Source: Cephalopachus bancanus
Taxonomy: Eukaryota > Chordata > Mammalia > Primates > Tarsiidae
Direction of reading: 5' to 3'
DNA: 64,000 nt
Assembly: GCA_027257055.1 (NCBI GenBank)
Contig: JAPVLO010000133.1
Location: 3,286,001-3,350,000 of the forward strand
Part shown: positions 35,175 through 49,057 of the stretch, one piece after another
How positions within the stretch are numbered: position 1 is the first letter of the stretch
Layout of the letters: each line of letters begins with the position of its first letter
Made by a program: the position numbers and the translations under genes
Notes under the pieces: model-generated
Database searches by the model: none
What the model was told of the DNA's origin: nothing
What the model saw: the letters and a program-made list of their open reading frames with translations, nothing else

Positions 35175-35216
35175 GACCTATAGATGAACTATTAGACATG
35201 AAACCTGAGGAAGGTG
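35175..35216 (+). CDS. ICA1: ICA1 micro-sized exon (42 bp)
   Basis: The exon completes a Gly codon, encodes PIDELLDMKPEEG and ends with the first base of an Ala codon. The acceptor is TCTAAAG and the donor GGTG|GTAAGA. Human has PIDELLDMKSEEG as I recall it, a single change. The conserved, acidic IDELLDM helix suggests a short binding motif. The length is a multiple of three, so skipping would remove 14 residues without a frameshift. Confidence 0.93.
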
Positions 35217-35477
35217 GTAAGATGGATGCACTTTTACTTGGGGTTATCATCTGTTTAGTTTTTTAATTCCTTTTTTATATGCAAGAAAATGTAATGTTTA
35301 TCTTTTTAATAGTTGGCATTCCTAAGCAAATTATTTTTAGGTGATGGCCTATATAAGGCTCAAGTTAGTATGTGTGGTCTGTCATCCTTAGTATAATTAA
35401 TTTCACAATGTTGAATCTACTAAAGCTGAAAGTGATTATGCCAAAAGTCACATGCTATAGTAGAAAAACACATATCT

Positions 35478-35690
35478 TTCAGAATCAGGCAGATGTGGAT
35501 TTGAACACTGGTTCTACCATAAATGCCTATATTGCTTTAGGTAATTTGCTCCATACTTAAACTCTCTAAGCCTCCATTGTTCTCATTTGTAAAATGGAAC
35601 CGATAGCAACAGCCTTGCCAGGTTACTGTCAGGATTGGAGATCATGTATGTAAAGGGTATTTCACAGTCACTGACAAAGTGACACTCTCC
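35478..35690 (-). repeat. MIR SINE, minus strand
   Basis: GGATTTGAACACTGGTTCTA, then TTCTCATTTGTAAAATGGAA, then TACTGTCAGGATTGGAG follow MIR in reverse. Confidence 0.75.
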
Positions 35691-36599
35691 CAGTGGTCAC
35701 CAGTTGAGTAGTAGGACTGGGTGTGTGGTTTTGGGGTGGTTTATTGTGGTGCAACTCCATTGAACCTTTGGTAAATGCTGGGGGAGAGGGTGCTTAGTTG
35801 AGTCCCACACCCAAGTTCACCAAACCTAAAATCACTCACTGAATAACCCCCAAGAGAGAATCCAGGACCATGGATTTGGATGAGATATGCATGGTGTTAA
35901 GTGATCCCAAGAAACTGAGTATGTTCAGTCTAATTACAGCCTTTACTCTCCATCCTACCAATGGCTACCTTTTAATGATGTCCCAAGAGTCCAAAATACT
36001 CCTGAGATTTGGAGTCAGAACCAGAGCCTCCCATGTGCTGGTAGCTGGCACAAAGTTTGCCCCATCCATACAGACTTCTCACAGGCCTAGAAATTGGCCA
36101 AGGTCATCCTGCGGGCCCCGTTAACCAGGGCAGACACCAGGGCAGACAACTCAACTCCGTTTGAGCTTGTTGTGGATTTAATTCACAGAGTGCAGAAGGA
36201 AGGTCTCTGGAAAGCAGAGGACACCGGTGAAAGTTTTTTCAGAAACTGAAAGGCACCACACCTCTGGCATTAATTTTCCAGGGCTTAGGAAGTTAAACAT
36301 GCAGGCAGAAGTCTGTTCTCCTTATTACTGTCTCCCTACAGGCAGCAGACTGTGCAATCTATCGTGAATGTCCGTCATATTTTATCAAAATGACTAGTCA
36401 TTTGTAAATATGGGAATCATACCAGGTAATGGAAGTCATTAGCAAGCAGTTAATGTGGATTCCTATACATGGCGATCACTTTTGTAAAAACTTTTCACCC
36501 CTGACTTAAAAGTAGAATATTTTGATGGAATAAAAAAATTTTTAACAAATTATTTTTTGGAGGGGAGGGAATATTCTAATCTTATGAAAATAAGATGAT

Positions 36600-36840
36600 A
36601 AAGACAATAACAGAACAAGCCTAGGTACCTACCACCTGGTTTTCAGCAAGTCTTAACATTTAACAAATGTTATAAGCATCCATATTTCAACTTATTTTGA
36701 TAGGAAGGTTGTCATTCCTTCTTTTCCCCACATCTTATTTATATAACTTGGTCTTTTCTTATTCGCTTCTTTAATTTTATTATTTCAGTACATTTATTTT
36801 TTGTAGGTAGTATATTCACATTGGTATACAAACCAACTTA
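36600..36840. repeat. Possible L1 UTR remnant split by an Alu
   Basis: CTACCACCTGGTTTTCAGCA and, after the Alu, 37150-37260 (CCTCCTACTCCCACTCCTGC) look like parts of an old L1/HAL1 UTR. Weak. Confidence 0.3.
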
Positions 36841-36861
36841 CAGTAAAAAATGTATATACAG

Positions 36862-37128
36862 CCGGGCTCGGTGGTTCAGCCTGTAATCCTGTGCCTTTGG
36901 GAGGCTGAGGTGAGTGGATTGCCTGAGCCCGCGGGTTTGAGACCCGCCTGGGCAGTGAGACCTCATCTCTACAATAAATTTTTTAAAAAATCAGCCGGGC
37001 ATGGTAGCACATGCCTGTAATTCTGGCTACTCAGAAGGCTGAGGCGGAAGGATCGCCGGAGCCCAGCAGGCGAGGCCCAGCCACTGCACTCCAGTCTGGG
37101 CGACCGAATGAGACTCCAACTCAAAAAA
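36862..37128 (+). mobile_element. Derived Alu with tRNA-like promoter boxes (copy 4)
   Basis: Perfect 17-bp target-site duplication AAAAAATGTATATACAG at 36845 and 37129. A box TGGTTCAGC (still fits the tRNA consensus). B-box region GCGGGTTTGAGACCCGC: five stem pairs, with one C-to-T change in the loop. The right arm has a short deletion near 37070. Confidence 0.94.
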
Positions 37129-37259
37129 AAAAAATGTATATACAGTCAAAAACCCCTCCTACTCCCACTCCTGCTCCCCAGCCCCTCCCTATTCCAATAC
37201 CCTATTCCCCAGCATTTCTTTCTAGCTTTACGCAGATGCAGTAAATAAGTCTATATTCG

Positions 37260-39950
37260 GTTCCCCTCTTTCTTATCAAAAAAAAAGGTTCTTGGCTTTG
37301 GAATTTGATGTTCTAACTTTGTAGTAATGGTACAACACTAACCCAGTAGTTATACCTTTCTTCACAGATTTAAATCAGAAATGCCTCTGCCTGTGACAGA
37401 TGCTTACTTTCATAAACCTCCCCAAAGGCATGTGCCAAGATAACTACCTTTCAACTTAATTAAAACACCTCACGTACGTCCTTGGCTGTCAGTTACCATC
37501 TCTGTTAGTTTTGTGGAATGGCCGCCCATGTTCATTTTTTGAGCCTCAATTTATTTCTAAAGGCAAAGATACGAATGTGCTCTTCATGTGCTTGTTCTCA
37601 GGCAGAAATACTGATTTGCAGGCCTTCTCAATTAAATGCAGAGTCACATAATTTCTCCCTTCCCTTTATCACCGCCAACCCACAAAGCCTCTCTCCAGGC
37701 ATGTGCAAAACCTTCCCACTATCTGCCTCAGCCTCTGTGATGCCCCCCAGAGGGTGATGTCGGCTTAAATATTAACATGGTCACTAGTATGAAAATACTC
37801 TCTCCATGGACAGAGAACTTATGGTGACCAAAGAAAAAAACACTCATTAAATTGTTGACTTCCAAATGTGTGTGCCCTTTAGAAAACCGCCAGAAGGCCT
37901 GAGTCCTGAATTAAATGCTGATTACAATATGCAAGACATTAAACAGTCAAGAAATTAAAAAAAGCGTAATCCAGGGATGGCTGACTTTATAGAACTTGGG
38001 GCCCTAAGCTCTAGCACCCTGCTGTTTGGGGGCCAGCACACTCCCAGTGGTAATTCTGTTAGACAAGTAATGGCTAAGCCGTGGTACAATGTTATCAAAA
38101 AGCCGTCTGCTTATGACAACAGCAGTAATTCTCAAAGTACCATCTCCCAGAAAATCACTCCAACTCAGTGTCATAATGAAATTTGCTTTCTCCTACTAAA
38201 TAGCTATTTAGTGAAAAACCGATATTTGACCTCAGGTTATGAAAATGTTTTAAGTGAAAAAGAAACTTAGTGACATTTTGAGACACTTGAAAGTAGCTCT
38301 CAAATTGTCTTGTGATCAACATGTGACAATCTGACCTCAATTCATGAGTCATAACAAATAGAAATCTTTGTGTCCCTCAAAATTGGGCCAAGGAAAATAA
38401 CTAGCAGGTAACTGAACAAAAAAAGTGATGTTCATAAAGTGGAAGAGGGTTCAGTGAATTCACCTCAGTCTCATAAATTGGCCTTACCCAAAAGATTTCT
38501 TTCCGGGACAAGACTAACTGAGACAATGTAAAACATTTTATTTGTCTATATCTTAACTAAAATGTTTGTCTTCTGCTAATTCCTTGGTCACTACTTCCAA
38601 ACTTGTGATTCTAAGTTCTGACCACAAGTCGGAATGACAGCTCTTTCTGTAGCTACCACAGGCCCGGGCAAGAACCTTCTGCCATGGCAGTTGTACGGGT
38701 TTCTCTCTCCATTATTCCTGAGTCATTCTGAACGGTCTCCTGCCGTTCTCCATAGATTTCTGACTAGGGATCAGACTGCTTCCTTCCATACGAGATGACA
38801 AATGCTAAGCTTGTTATCTTTCCTCATAAACTTCCCCTTCTCCCTGCCTCCCTGCCAGAATCCTGAAACGTACCGCTGGCTTTGGCCCTTTCAAAAAATA
38901 ACGGTACATTTCTTTAAACCAAATACTGTACTCCATTGATCACCATTTTGGTCAGTAGTGATCTGTGTAGATCTTCCCTGTAAAGATTTCTGTAAAGACT
39001 CAGTAAGTACCGAGCCCTTCCGGGTGGTGTATTTGTCGGTGAGGCGATATGTCTGCTAAGACCTAACACTGAAATGAAGGAACAGGCTTGGGGATTTTCA
39101 ACACATGTGTTTTCACTGCCTGCTCAGGGTATAGCAGGCTGGGTTGTTGTTTTTTTTCAGAGAGTGGGTAGGGATGGTTTTCCCCCCACCTGTTATTATA
39201 TATCTTTTTTCACCAGGGGGGAGTTTTTAGAAGCAGTGTTCTTGAATTCAAAACAAGTACAGTGTGCCACCAGAACTTTTTATAATGAAACCTTTGATAT
39301 GTTTGTTATCTTGTTGGCCATTTTTGTCAGGTGGTTTCCTACCCATCTTTCTCCCCCTCTTTTGGTTGATGTGAGGATAGTGTTGGTATTTGGGGTTTTT
39401 CATCTGTGCTGCAAGTGTGTGGCCTTAACAATTAGTCATACTGTCGAGTTGGGGACCAAGGAGAAAACCAGATAGATGGAGTCGTCCTGTTTCACACACA
39501 GATGAAGGCAATTGACATTTATCTGTTTTGTTTTCCCGTGCTCTCATTTTCGGCCTATGTAGTTGTGTTTCCACCTTCTGTGTTCCTAATTTACGCCGAG
39601 GTCATGAAACTCCGTGTGCTTTCAAAAACACCACCCCAGTGAGCTGTCACCCACTTCCCACCCTCGGCCTGAGCTTGAGAGCGCTTCCTCTGCAGGGGAG
39701 TCTTCACACAGCATTGCTCATTCCTTCAGCATCCCTTCTCATGGAGAGTGCTCCCCCAGGGGAATGGGGGTTTGGTTTCTGAACCCTTGAGCGGTGCAGG
39801 GCATACATGTTGGGTGGGTGGACACCGGCACATGCTGACAGAGACGTCTGACCGTAGGAATTCTCAGCACTGGACAGAAGCATAAATGCTAGTTTATATG
39901 TGAGGCCCTTTATAGGTTCCAAAGTAAGTCAGGATGCTAAAGTGAGAAAG
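37260..39950. other. Repeat-poor intron segment
   Basis: 2.7 kb without a repeat I can name. No conserved, splice-flanked frame seen. Confidence 0.35.
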
Positions 39951-39954
39951 CACC

Positions 39955-40110
39955 TTGACCTGTGAGTCGGGGGTGCCTAGCCAGGATCTCTGTAACAGAT
40001 ACATCGTGTGACACTGGGCAGGTCGTTAACTTGTGTGTGTCTTTCTTCTCATCTGTAAAATGAATTGGAGAAGATGATCACTAAGATCAATTTTGGATGC
40101 AAAAAAAAGA
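39955..40110 (-). repeat. MIR SINE, minus strand
   Basis: GTGTGACACTGGGCAGGTCG and TTCTCATCTGTAAAATGAAT match the MIR 3' half in reverse. Confidence 0.8.
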
Positions 40111-40369
40111 ACCACATATGATTCTTCTCATTGGGTGAAAACAGGTTCCCAGACAGAAAGGCAGGAAAGCATGTGAGCAGTGGCATGCAAGGGGCTTTTG
40201 CCGAATTGAAGGCTTCCCAGATGACTGAGTTGACAGCTGGCTGCAAGGGCCATGTCAACACTTGACTGGAGGGGCCCTGAATGCCACAATGAGGAGTACT
40301 GCTTTACTCAGTAATCAGAGGAGCCATGGAAAGTCTTTGAATAAGTGAGTAACCTCACAGTTGGACGGT

Positions 40370-40785
40370 CTAGGTAGTTTATAAAGACCCAATACTAGGT
40401 AGTTTGTAAAGAAAAGGAATTTATTTCTACAGTTGTGGAGGCTGAGCAGCCCAAGGTCAAGGGCTGCATCTGATCAGGGCCTTCCTGCTGCCTAGGACTC
40501 CCTGCAGGGTTTTGAGGTAGTACAGGGCACCACACGATAAGGGAACCACGTGTACCCACTGAGTCTCTCTTCTTCTTTTGACTCCAGTTCCACTTCCACA
40601 ATAACCTATCAACCCATTAAGCCATGAGTGGACAAATGCATTCATGAGGACAGAATCCCACAGCCCAGTCACCTCTGAAAGGTCCCACCTCTCAACACAG
40701 TTACATTGGGGCTTAAATTTCAGCATGAGTTTTGAAGGGAACAAACATTCAAAGGTAGCACAAACTGAGCAGAGATGCACAGTAG
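40370..40785 (-). mobile_element. Solo LTR, MaLR/MLT-like, minus strand
   Basis: On the minus strand it starts TGCTACCTTTGAATGTTTGT, passes GAGAGGTGGGACCTTTCAGA and ends with a poly(A) signal in GTAGAAATAAATTCCTTTTC. This order is typical of ERVL-MaLR LTRs. No internal viral genes are present. Confidence 0.6.
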
Positions 40786-40959
40786 GAGGGTGCCTCTGCT
40801 AGAGCCAGTAGCCTCACCAATGGGCAAGTTCTGAAGGGCCCCCAGACAGGAATTTCTCATCAGAGTTTCAGAAAGAACTTGGAAGTGGAGATAGAGAGCA
40901 GAGACACTTCCAAGGTGAAATGGGAACCACCGGCATAGGTAGGGTCTCTCTTATGGGGG

Positions 40960-41010
40960 GGAGGGGGGAAGAGAGAGAGAGAGAGTGAGAGAAAGAGAAA
41001 GACTCCTACA
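40960..41010 (+). repeat. GA-rich microsatellite
   Basis: GAGAGAGAGAGAGAGTGAGAG with AAAG runs. A small GGAA/GAAA cluster follows at 41333-41370. Confidence 0.85.
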
Positions 41011-42119
41011 GAAAATGTAGGGAAGGGAGCTATGATGGCTTAGGAGGAAGCCTCAGGGCAACCAGAGTAGAAAGAGTCAGCAGAGAAATTACTGGCAAGG
41101 AGATGGGAGGTTCTCCAAGCGAGCCACCTCCTGGGAACTCCCAGGAGATGACAGCCTCATCTCCAGAACCAGGCCACAGTGCAAATGTCAGAGGTCAAGC
41201 AAGGGGTGTTGGTGTGGGCTGTGCGGATCTCCCCAGCAACCTTCAAGAAGCCACTTCAGTGTCGGGCATGAGCAGGAATTTAATTACGGGCAGTTGAGAA
41301 GAGAGCGGAGCCAAAGTGAAGTGCGCAGTTGTGGAGGAAGGAAGGAAGGAAGAAAGAAAGGAAGAAGAAACCAGGTTCAGTAACTTGGAAGGATGAGAGG
41401 AGGGTAGACAGCCCTACCAAGCGAGGATAGGTTGTTGCTGGGACTTGCATGGAAGGTCACAGAGTTGGGGACAGAGCGGCAAGCTGTGACACAGGCGCTG
41501 TGTCTGTTGGCACCTGTGCTTGGAGCAGCCTTTGCTGATCCTTAAAACAGGCAAGATGGGGCCCCTAATTCAGCAGCAGTCCTTATTTGTGGGTGTGGGT
41601 GGATGCTCTGACCCCAGCTGTATGGGTCCTGCAGGGCTCCTTTCAAAGTGCAGGTCCCCTCTCTGCGTGTGTCCCAATTTTGTCTCAGTTGAATTGTTTT
41701 CAAAGAAAATGGCAGCCTGTCTCTCCAGAGTCGACAGACTAGAGTTATTGCTCAAGTCTCAACTTGTCTAGTTACAGACCTAAACCTGTCCTCTGCTACT
41801 TGTAATTAAGGGTTTCTTACATGTGTAGTCATTTCAGGCATCTTAATTATCAGGGCAATGATGGGGAGGTTTCCATGTTTTATGGTTTAAGTCGGTGCCA
41901 GTTTCGTTGCTTTTAGCTAAGCAATAAGTTGTCTTCAGAGAGAGAATGTTCACTGTGCAGCCTGTTAACTGTTCAATAACCAGGATGCTAAATAATAGTC
42001 TAGGTTCAATGGTAGTCCCCAGCTTAGCCAGAAGTCTGTATTCTGAACTGGCAATGGACGATGTCTTCACCGTGTGACCTTTCCTCCTTTCTGTCACTAA
42101 AATGCTGAAGTGTGATAGG

Positions 42120-42560
42120 GCATGACATGAGTCAGGAATCTTTTGTTTGCAAGTGATAGAGAACCTCTACTCAAAATGACTCAGCTGAACATTTTTTTAA
42201 AAGAAAAAGAATGTACCAATCCACGTAACTGGGAACACACAGGTATGGATTGGCTTCAAGCAAGGCTGGACCCAGGGGCTTAGACAGTGTTGTCAGGATT
42301 CTCTCTCCAGTGCTTCAGAACTTGGAAACCCAAAGAAAGAGAGCTTCTTGCCCATCCAATCTTCGTGGACCACACTCAGGGATGCCCGGGCACGCACCCA
42401 TCCCTGAGCCAGTCATCATGGCCTGGGAGATGGAGGACTCTGGCCAGTCACAGTCTCAAATCCACCCAGGCTGGGGGGAGGAGGCATCTCAAGGGGTATC
42501 TCACCAGGATCACATGGAGAAGGCGTTTCCCCAAAGAGAACACTGGAGCCACTGTGGGAA
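42120..42560. repeat. Unclassified old interspersed repeat
   Basis: TTTGTTTGCAAGTGATAGAG, GGCTGGACCCAGGGGCTTAG and CATCCCTGAGCCAGTCATCA match an abundant mammalian repeat that I remember but cannot name. Confidence 0.4.
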
Positions 42561-43019
42561 GGTATGTCAAGTTCACAAGTAAAAACCACTGACATGTGTC
42601 ATCAGCACCACACCACAAAATCCAGGCAGTAGAAACAAATCCTGTCCATGGTTCTTTCTGGAAGACTCCAAGTATACCATTTATTATTGCTAATGTCAAA
42701 GGTGGTCATCCCTGGACAGATGTCTAGAGCAAAGCAGGGAGACTCTAGACATCTAGAGGGCTTGTGTTGGCAGAGAATATAGGAAGGGACTTAGAAGGAA
42801 CACACGTTATTTCCAAGGCACATTGAGAGTCCTTGGCCTGCCAGGGGTCTGCACACTGAATAGAATTGGTTCCAGTGAAGCGGGTCTGGTTCAGCGATCA
42901 TCTGGTTTCAGTCAGGCCAGAAAGTCAATCCTTAGAAAGGTGGGGGCATCCTGTCCCCCTGCAAGTAGGTAGTGCAAGACCTGTGAAGTTAACATATATA
43001 AAAAGGGTGATGCCCCAGA

Positions 43020-43200
43020 AAGAGATGGGTGGGGGAGAGAGACAGAGAAAGAGAGAGGGAGGGAGGGAAAGAGAGAAAGGGAGAAAGAGTGGGAGGGAGG
43101 GACAAAGAGAGAGAGAGAGATTGAAAAGAGGGAGAGAGGGAGAGAAGGGAAGAGAGAGAGAGAAGAGGGAGGAAGGGAGGGGGAGAGAAATGGTGTGTGG
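43020..43200 (+). repeat. GA-rich purine tract (180 bp)
   Basis: Almost pure purine: AGAGAGGGAGGGAGGGAAAG-type runs. The reverse strand reads as Ser/Leu/Pro-rich open frames, which are artefacts. Confidence 0.93.
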
Positions 43201-44050
43201 GAGGGGGAGGATGCAGGGAAATGGATGTTGAGAGGCAAGTCCTGACCCCATGGAGGTGGTCTTCCTCAGCCCCTGCCTTTATTCACCAGGTGAGCCTCCC
43301 ACCTGGTCTCACCAGTCCTGCCTCGCAGCCACACACAGGTGTGGGTGGTGCCTGGGTCCCGTTACTACAGCCCAGTCCCAGAAGCCTGTTGTAAATGCTG
43401 TTCCCCACCTTCTTACCCACAACACCTACAGGCTATGACTCAGTGAACATTTCTGAGATAATATGAACAATAAGAATGTTGAAGTCAGACAGTTGTCCAG
43501 TGAAAGCAGTATGTGACCACTGTTTTTAAACCCCAGTGACACAGGAGTGACTAGACCTCCGCCCTCCCCCCGATTTGTAGCCTATCTGCTCAGCCCTTCA
43601 GAAATCCCCATCTTTTGATCTTTATGTAAAGTGTGCTTGAAAATAGATCCAGCGAAACCAACACAGAGAAGCCTAATTTTCGTTAAAAAGGCCTCCACGT
43701 ACTAATGATCTTATATATTTGAGGAAAACTTGCTAATCTCACTTAATATGGCTGTATCAGAATTACAACACAGCTCGAAAAATGTGCCATGATGCTGTCT
43801 TCTCTTTGTGACTTAACAACAAAAATGTTTGTAGTTTCCAAGTGGCAAATGAGATCCCACAGCAATGAGACAGCCACCATTAATAAAACCATCAGGCCTT
43901 AAAGCATGTGGAAAGCTCAGTGCAAGGCCTTGATGTAGGATTTCTGCCAGTCATGCTCCCGATCTGCCTGTACTCAGTGTTTGGTCTTTTGTCAATGTTC
44001 CTGTTGTAAGGATAGTTCTCTGGTCTGGACAGGCACTTAGGTCTGAGCTG
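43200..44050. other. Intron, no recognisable element
   Basis: Apparently unique DNA. Confidence 0.35.
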
Positions 44051-44059
44051 TGTTTCTTT

Positions 44060-44220
44060 GGGTCTCCCTGAAAATGCCCTGAGGTGGGTGTTATTACCTT
44101 TTGTACTGTCTAGATGAGAAGACAGAGACAGGGGAAGTGGGGGATTTTGCTGAAGTCACCCAGCAAGGAAGGGGTCCCCATGGGAGGCTTCTCTTTCAGT
44201 CTGGTGTCATTCTGGCACCC
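44060..44220 (+). repeat. MIR fragment
   Basis: GGTGGGTGTTATTACCTTTT, AGATGAGAAGACAGAGACAG and GTCACCCAGCAAGGAAGGGG follow MIR order. Confidence 0.6.
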
Positions 44221-44767
44221 TACAGCTGTCTCTGGCCTACAGAGCTCACCCCTAGGTGCTCCTAGCATTGTCCAATATTCCAGTTACTCTGTCACAGCTA
44301 CTCTCGGGCAAATCAGACCTGTCTTCTCTTTGCTTCATGTGATGGCATTTCAGCAAGGGAGAAAGGAACAGGAATCCTCTCTCATTCACAGTAGGGTTTC
44401 CCATGTCCTCCATTCCTCTCTCACCGTGGCCAGGGTGTGGTAAGGGCTGTCTCCCTATCCTGGGTGGCTGGACAGGATGCGGCATGGAGCTGCTGTCTAA
44501 CCCAGGTGATGTGGACTGAGGCCTGTGTGAGAAAAGTTAAGAAGCTACGCCAACAAGGAAGTAAGATCTCCAATGCGCTCTCAGTCTTGTCTTTGTTTCA
44601 TGTCTGAGGAATGTTTGGTCAATTTGGCTTTCTCTTAAGGAAAAGCCAAAACCCTGGAGTTTGATGCTCAGAAACTAGACTTGCTTTAGAAGGAAGGAGT
44701 CAGGGAGCATGGAGTAGAAATTGAGTTCTGAAATCTCTTAAAAGAGGCTAGAATGGAATGAATTTAT

Positions 44768-45058
44768 TTTTTGTTTCAGTTTTTTGAGTCAGAGTCTTAC
44801 TCTGTTGCCTGGGCTGGAGCGTAGTGGTACCATCATGGCTCACTGCGACCTCAACCTCCTAGGCTCAGGCACTCCTTCCACCTTAGCCTCCCAAGTAGCT
44901 GAGACTGCAGGCACACGCCACCATGCCTAGCTAATTTTTTCTTTTTTTTTTTTTTGTAGAAACAGGGTTTCACTATGTTGTCTCCTGAATTCAAGCAATC
45001 CTCCTATCTCAGCCTCCCGAAGTGCTGGGATTGCAGGTGTGAGCCACCACACTTGGCC
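44768..45058 (-). mobile_element. Alu (AluJ-like), minus strand
   Basis: Full dimer ending ACACTTGGCC. TGAATTTAT precedes and follows it, a short target-site duplication. Confidence 0.88.
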
Positions 45059-45059
45059 T

Positions 45060-45574
45060 GAATTTATATTTTGATTAACTTTTGAAGATGATTAACTTTG
45101 AAGACAGTATTATGTAATTGTTTAGTGTGAGTAAATGAGCATATCACTAGTGTGTTACCTACAGCTGGCATGTATTTTTGTCTAAAATCTTAGTTTCATG
45201 CCATGTACATATTACAACCAACCTATTGCCTATGAGAAACATGTAAGAGAATATATTTATAGCCAGTGTATTTTTTAATCTTGTTTTTATATGTATGTTA
45301 TATAACATTCAAAAATATTGTTTTTCCTGAATGAGAAAAGGATACAAAATGCAAAATCCACAGTTTCAACAACTGAAAATTGCCAACTCTTTTGCTATAC
45401 TTTGTTATATGGGATGTCTTGTCTTTGGGGGCTTTTAGTTAGCTAATAAATGCATACTATAGACCTTTTGGGGTTGTAGTTGGGATTTTACATAGCTTGC
45501 ATTTTAATTCTTTGGTTCTTTGCTATTTCTATGAACCCCTAGCTTTATTTTAATAAATGTTCTATTACCAACCT
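45060..45574. other. AT-rich intron, no recognisable element
   Basis: About 0.5 kb between two Alus; nothing recognised. Confidence 0.35.
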
Positions 45575-45589
45575 AAAAAAAAAAAAAAA

Positions 45590-46249
<660 letters not shown>

Positions 46250-46696
46250 GTGGGTACTGTGGGGCGACATGGTTGCTTTGTGTGTTCACTCCTTGTGGTT
46301 TTCTTTTTTTCTTTTTTTATCTAAAAGCGTATTTCTTCCTTCTTTGTCTTTTTTGGGCATTTCTCTGTATTTGTATTTTGTATTTGTATTTTGTATCCAG
46401 TGACTTTTTAGCCAAAGCCTCAGAATCACATTACAACTTTAAGGTACATTGCAGGATTTGAAATATATTCCATTCAGTGATTTTCTCTCTGTTCACACTT
46501 CTTATTCATAACGGTGTGGAGGGGCAGGTCTCTGTCATGCCCCCCCCTTTAGACTTTTTGAGGCGCACTTGAGAGGATCAAACTTCCATGGTGGTCATGA
46601 TCCCTTTGGCTTGGCCGCCTCTCCTGGCCACCGCCCTGAGCTTCCAGGTTCCCGTTCACATGCCCTCTCCCGGGGCCGATCAGAACTCATTGCAGC

Positions 46697-46783
46697 CGCC
46701 ATCTGCTGGACTCAGGTGATCCTTCCGCCTCAGCCTCCTGAGTAGCTGGGACTACAGGTGCATGCCACAATGCCCAGCTAATT
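46697..46783 (-). mobile_element. Alu right-arm fragment
   Basis: GCTGGACTCAGGTGATCCTT through GCCCAGCTAATT; the rest of the element is absent. Confidence 0.75.
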
Positions 46784-46789
46784 GACATC

Positions 46790-47700
46790 ACCATGGCCTC
46801 TTCACTTGGCACACTTGGTTCTATCTGCACTCACTCCTGCTCCCTTTCTGACCTCCCCTGCCCTAAGGATCTTCCTGTCCTGCCGCCAGATGGTGCACCC
46901 GCAGTCACGGCAAAAGTGTCTCCCCATGACCAAAGGTCAGCAGTGCCAAGTGCCCCTAGTCCCGCCAGGAATGGCCAGAATGGGACACATGGTGGCTGAC
47001 AGCACAAAGACGAAGACTTGGGCTGAAATATAAATGTTTCAACTGGAGTTTCTCAAGACACGGAAACCCTTTTCGATTAGTTTAGTTTCTAATAGTATTT
47101 CAGCACATTTTCATCCTTTCATGTGAATTCAGTTGTGAAACAGGAATCACTGTTAAGAAATTCTCCTAACTGTTTCAGGTTTTCTGCGAATTTAAGCTCT
47201 CCCCTTAATAGACAACATGTTTATCTGGCACCTAAAGCTGACAGCAAGAGCTGGGGTGATTAAGTAATTATGGGCTATTAACACCTCAGGTCTTGGAGAT
47301 GAGATCATGGACATAGGAGCTGGTGGGCGAGACCAGACCGAGAAGAGCTTTCCCTTTTCTCATGAAATGCCTGGCTCTTCTCACCTTCTTTCCCAGTCCT
47401 GCTTTGTAGCCAGCTCGCTGATTGGTGGTAGGGTTAGAGACAGCAGGGACACCTGGAACCTGAAAGTAGTCTCACCCCCGAGGTCCCCCATCTTGTCTCC
47501 TGGCAGGATGAGCAGGACTGCAGGGGACTGGGGTCTCACGCCCACCTGCCCATGGGGTTTGGAAGGCAGAGCCCGGATCCTCACCCCCTACTGGAGCTCA
47601 GGGCTGCCGAGGCCTCTCCGAGAAGGAGCCCCACACAGACCCCCAGTTCTGGGAACACGAGTCCCTAGAGAGCTGTATCCCCATGACAGTCTGTACACAG
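46790..47700. other. Intron, no recognisable element
   Basis: GC content rises toward the minisatellite. A long open frame from 47307 to 47870 exists only because it runs into the repeat array, and I do not consider it coding. Confidence 0.4.
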
Positions 47701-47703
47701 ACA

Positions 47704-48048
47704 CCAGCCAGGGGGTCCAGCCCCATGCCACCCCCCACCCCAGCCAGGAAATTCAGCCACATACCTCCTTACCCTCTCAGCCAGGGGGTCTGGGCCTCAC
47801 AACCCCTCCCTCAGCTAGGGCATCTGGGCCCCACGCCCCCTTCCCCAGCCGGGGAGTCCAGGCCCCATAACCCCTTCCCCAGCCACAGGGTCTGAGCCCC
47901 ACAGCCCCTCCCCCAGCCAGGGGATCCAGGCCCCACAACCCCTCTCCCAGCTAGGGAGTCCAGGTCCCACACCCTCGCCCCTCAGCCAGGAGATCTGGAC
48001 CCCACGCCCCTTCCCTCCCAGCCAGGGGTCCACCCCCCACCCCTTCCT
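47704..48048 (+). repeat. GC-rich minisatellite, ten units of 33-38 bp
   Basis: Units begin CCAGCCAGGGGGTCCAG or a variant at about 47704, 47740, 47779, 47812, 47848, 47880, 47913, 47948, 47983 and 48018. Each ends in a C-rich CCCCACAACCCCTTCC-like half. The minus strand carries two or three G runs per unit. Confidence 0.93.
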
Positions 48049-48569
48049 GAGCAGAGCAGCACAGCTTGGGCCCAGTTGGGGCCCCCACACTATGCCTGAG
48101 ACCTCGGAAGTCTCACTCCAGCCTTGCCCAAGTGCAAGGACAAGGCTCCAAGACACTTGGTCTAGGGAAGGCGGTGTCTGATGAGAGAGGAAGGCGAGCT
48201 CATGCTGTGTGGAGGAGAAGGCACTGCAAAGAGAGGCCCCTTGCTACTCCTGCCAGTCCAGCCTAGGGAGGCTGCCATTGATGGTGCCCAGCAGGGCTCT
48301 CATTCACTCAGCAGGCAGGCATGGGTCCCTCTGTGCGCCAGGCTCAGGGAATTCGTCTGAGGACGAAACAGACTCATCCTGTGCCTCCCATCGTAATGGG
48401 AGGAGGCGACAGAGAGCAATATGCCTCATAAAAAAAGCATAGTAGGTGTGGAAGTGTGGGAGTAAGGGATGTTAGGGAGAAAGGAGAAGGAGAGCTGGGG
48501 TTGGGGAGGGTTGGGACAGGGAGGGCTGAGGTCCTCACAGGGAGGCGAGATCTGACCCAACTTGCAGCA

Positions 48570-49057
<488 letters not shown>

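Noticed and set aside
42866..43251. Arg/Glu/Gly-rich plus frame and Ser/Leu/Pro-rich minus frames
   Set aside because: Products of the purine tract.
47307..47870. 187-codon plus-strand frame
   Set aside because: Its second half is the minisatellite, it has no known domain, and it lies inside an ICA1 intron with no splice-linked partner.
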